A stretch of 64,000 nucleotides of DNA from Candidatus Helarchaeota archaeon. GTDB lineage: Archaea > Asgardarchaeota > Lokiarchaeia > Helarchaeales > RDOG01. The first letter of the stretch is position 1. Each line of letters opens with the position of its first letter. The notes below the pieces were generated by a model. That model did no database searches. It was not told the origin of the DNA and saw only the letters and a list, made by a program, of their open reading frames with translations. The stretch covers positions 165,669-229,668 of the forward strand of contig JAHPZH010000003.1 of the NCBI GenBank assembly GCA_019058315.1, read 5' to 3'. Both the position numbers and the translations under genes were made by a program. Shown piece after piece: positions 62,288 through 64,000 of this stretch.

Positions 62288-62633
62288 AGTTCCTCGCCTT
62301 CATTGATATATAAGAATTAATACTTTATTAATTTATTATTTTATTTAAATTTTTAATCAAAAATTTTGGAATGAACAGCTTATAAATAGTAATTTCATTA
62401 TTTTAATTAATATTATACTATTTATAATTTAAATATCAAAAAAATCTATTCAATTTTAAAAAAAATACGATTTTTTTTATGACAGATGGAAATTTCGTTG
62501 CTTTAACTTGTGTAAATAAAATTATCGTATTTATTAATGATAAAAATATACCCCAATAATTAGGTTAAAAAATATACTTTCTATTTCTTTCGATGGAAAT
62601 TGACTTCCTAAAAATATTCTAAGGGATATAAAA
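62288..62633. other. 346 bp intergenic region
   Basis: An AT-rich divergent gap. It has a TATA-like TTTATAAATAGT near 62380, and the leader GGGATATAAAA before the gene at 62634, also seen before the gene at 6401. A 26-codon open frame at 62479-62559 has no ribosome binding site. I see no tRNA, repeat or stable RNA. Confidence 0.5.
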
Positions 62634-63461
62634 ATGGAATTCTTAAAAAATAAAAAGTTTCTACAAATCTCGAACTTAGTGACATACTTTTTGACTATAT
62701 TAGTGAATTTTTTGGCGAATATTCTTCCATTAGGAGGTAGAACGACTGGTGGAGTATCCGACAGTTATCCAGATCTCTTTGCGCCAGCGGGTATCACCTT
62801 TAGTATTTGGAGTGTAATTTATGTTCTTTTAGGAATCTTTGTTTTTTATCAAGCCAGAGATCTTTTCAAGGACCAAGAAGATGATATTCCTTATATCGAA
62901 ACAATAAGTTTTTATTATATATTAAGCAATATCTTCAATATTATATGGCTATTCTCGTGGCATTATAATATAATTCCGCTTAGTTTTCTGTTAATGATTG
63001 GAATATTGCTCACATTGATTAAAATATATCTAAACTTAAATATTGGTCTTGAGGATATATCAACAAAGGATAAAATTTTAGTTCACTTGCCCTTCAGTGT
63101 TTATTTTGGATGGATTTCAATAGCAACAATTGCCAATACTACTGTTCTTTTAGTCGCAACGGGTTGGGATGGTTTTGGAATATCAGAGCCTATTTGGACT
63201 ATTATAGTATTAATTATTGCCTTAATTTTGACCTTATTGATGCAATATATCCGAAAAGATATTGCTTACAGCATAGTTGTCATATGGGCCTCTATCGGAA
63301 TAATTATTAAGCGATTAGCTCCAATTACGTTACAAGTATTATTCCTTAATCTAGGTGTAATTCTTGAGCCAATTTACTATGAAATCGTTATTACAGCAGG
63401 AATTGCAATATTAGTAATAAGCATTGGAATTATTTTAATAACAATTAAGAAATTTAAATAA
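62634..63461 (+). CDS. TspO/MBR-related membrane protein
   Basis: A 275-residue membrane protein with about seven to eight hydrophobic helices. It resembles the larger relatives of the tryptophan-rich sensory protein family: FAPAGITFSIWSVIYVLLG at about 49-67, NIIWLFSWHYNIIPLS at about 102-117, and PFSVYFGWISIATIANTTVLL at about 155-175. It is longer than the 160-residue TspO core, with extra C-terminal helices. TspO proteins bind porphyrins and other hydrophobic ligands. The role here is unknown. Confidence 0.75.
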   Translation: MEFLKNKKFLQISNLVTYFLTILVNFLANILPLGGRTTGGVSDSYPDLFAPAGITFSIWSVIYVLLGIFVFYQARDLFKDQEDDIPYIETISFYYILSNIFNIIWLFSWHYNIIPLSFLLMIGILLTLIKIYLNLNIGLEDISTKDKILVHLPFSVYFGWISIATIANTTVLLVATGWDGFGISEPIWTIIVLIIALILTLLMQYIRKDIAYSIVVIWASIGIIIKRLAPITLQVLFLNLGVILEPIYYEIVITAGIAILVISIGIILITIKKFK

Positions 63462-63659
63462 TTTCTTATTTTAATTTTTTTTTAATCGATTAATTCTTTC
63501 TATAATTGCTTTTATTCTTTTAAAAAATCGTGTTTCTTTTGTAAAATAGGTTATTTTTAAAATGTAGGAAATGTGATAATTTTAAATATTATTACTTCTC
63601 CTAATTATAATTACAAATTCTAATTAGTTTAGAATATAAAAAACAAATGGGTGAATTTA

Positions 63660-63872
63660 TTGGCAGAATCGGTATATAAATTTATAGAATTAGTTGGTTC
63701 ATCTGAAAAAAGCTGGGAAGACGCTATCAGATTAGTTGTGGATCAAGCTGCGAAATCGTTACGTGATCTTCGGATGGTTGAGGTAGTAGAGTTAGGTGTA
63801 AAACTGGACGAAAGCAAAATAGTCTTATTTAGAGCTCGAGTCAAAGTATCTTTTAAATATGAAGGCAAATAA
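63660..63872 (+). CDS. Dodecin (flavin-binding dodecamer)
   Basis: A 70-residue dodecin, which forms a hollow 12-mer that stores flavin or CoA. The N-terminus AESVYKFIELVGSSEKSWEDA is typical. The helix RLVVDQAAKSLRDLRMVEV and the final strand VLFRARVKVSFKYEG complete the fold. The usual flavin-stacking Trp position is Trp20 in KSWEDA or a neighbour. The start is TTG at 63660, five bases after GGGTGA; an upstream GTG is part of that site. Confidence 0.92.
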   Translation: MAESVYKFIELVGSSEKSWEDAIRLVVDQAAKSLRDLRMVEVVELGVKLDESKIVLFRARVKVSFKYEGK

Positions 63873-63924
63873 AATCTTAAATTTATTCTAATCTTTTTTT
63901 TCTATTTGTAAATCCTTTTTAATA

Positions 63925-64000
63925 TTATGAAAAATCTTCTAAGATTTGATCTAATATCCCAAGAGCACTTTTTATGGCATTTTCATTTTCACATACATGA
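63925..64000 (-). CDS. 3' end of an unidentified gene, cut by the window edge
   Basis: The minus strand is open from the edge to a TAA at 63925-63927 and encodes about 24 residues ending CENENAIKSALGILDQILEDF and Ser. The amphipathic helical character is protein-like, but no family can be named. It would converge on dodecin. Confidence 0.45.
   Translation of the reverse strand, partial: HVCENENAIKSALGILDQILEDFS

Noticed and set aside
62479..62559. 26-codon open frame starting MTDGNFVALTCVNK
   Set aside because: No ribosome binding site and no similarity to anything I recognise; the region is otherwise plain intergenic DNA.

Overview
The window comes from a low-GC archaeon, most likely an Asgard archaeon of the Lokiarchaeia type. 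This is inferred from gene content, not from a marker tree. The archaeal signs are ribosomal protein S30e (54126-54302), Alba (54503-54793), a DapL-type lysine pathway, an aldehyde:ferredoxin oxidoreductase-family enzyme, ribosome binding sites of the GGTGAT type and frequent TTG/GTG starts. The Asgard flavour comes from a Roadblock/LC7 protein, PH-like and tandem winged-helix proteins with zinc-ribbon tails, a polyproline/coiled-coil protein, HEAT-repeat proteins and a family of RING-like zinc-finger proteins. No rRNA, tRNA, CRISPR array or insertion sequence was recognised.

Layout. 0-13 kb: acyl-CoA and redox metabolism, with two tandem thiolases, a CaiC-like acyl-CoA ligase, acetoacetyl-CoA synthetase, three nitroreductase-family proteins (one fused to a ferredoxin), an orphan DNA methyltransferase and membrane proteins. 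13-18.5 kb: a GYD protein, TrmO, a sulfatase-fold hydrolase with Thr at the nucleophile site, a HEAT plus RING-like protein, Roadblock and a stand-alone ACT protein. 18.5-24 kb: lysine biosynthesis (dapA, dapB, lysA, a dapL-like aminotransferase) with a coiled-coil protein between. 24-33 kb: the tungsten/molybdopterin oxidoreductase, a PH-like protein, zinc-ribbon proteins, a phosphoesterase, a CYTH protein whose start appears frameshifted, a PLP enzyme and DNA polymerase IV. 33-37 kb: a 1240-residue repetitive surface protein.

37-48 kb: a thioredoxin-like protein, an Fe-S protein, an sfsA-GNAT-PIG-L operon, and then the most rearranged part of the window. A higher-GC FN3 surface protein, a 56-residue RING-like protein and two membrane RING-like proteins lie there in an imperfect segmental duplication that also left pseudogene pieces of the FN3 gene and of a PQQ-type propeller gene. 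48-57 kb: a flavodoxin-ferredoxin protein, a sucrose-synthase-like glycosyltransferase, a HEAT protein, Hsp20, S30e, Alba, a D-2-hydroxyacid dehydrogenase and a CaiB-type CoA-transferase. 57-62 kb: a co-directional group made of a VWA zinc-ribbon protein, a thymidylate-synthase-like protein, a PH-like/tandem winged-helix/zinc-ribbon protein and a QueC-like PP-loop enzyme. 62-64 kb: membrane proteins (one TspO-related) and dodecin.

The best candidates for something undescribed are the RING-like family (four intact members and one decayed copy, three of the intact ones clustered and duplicated) and the VWA / TS-like / winged-helix / QueC-like neighbourhood. Functions for both are inferred from motifs seen by eye.
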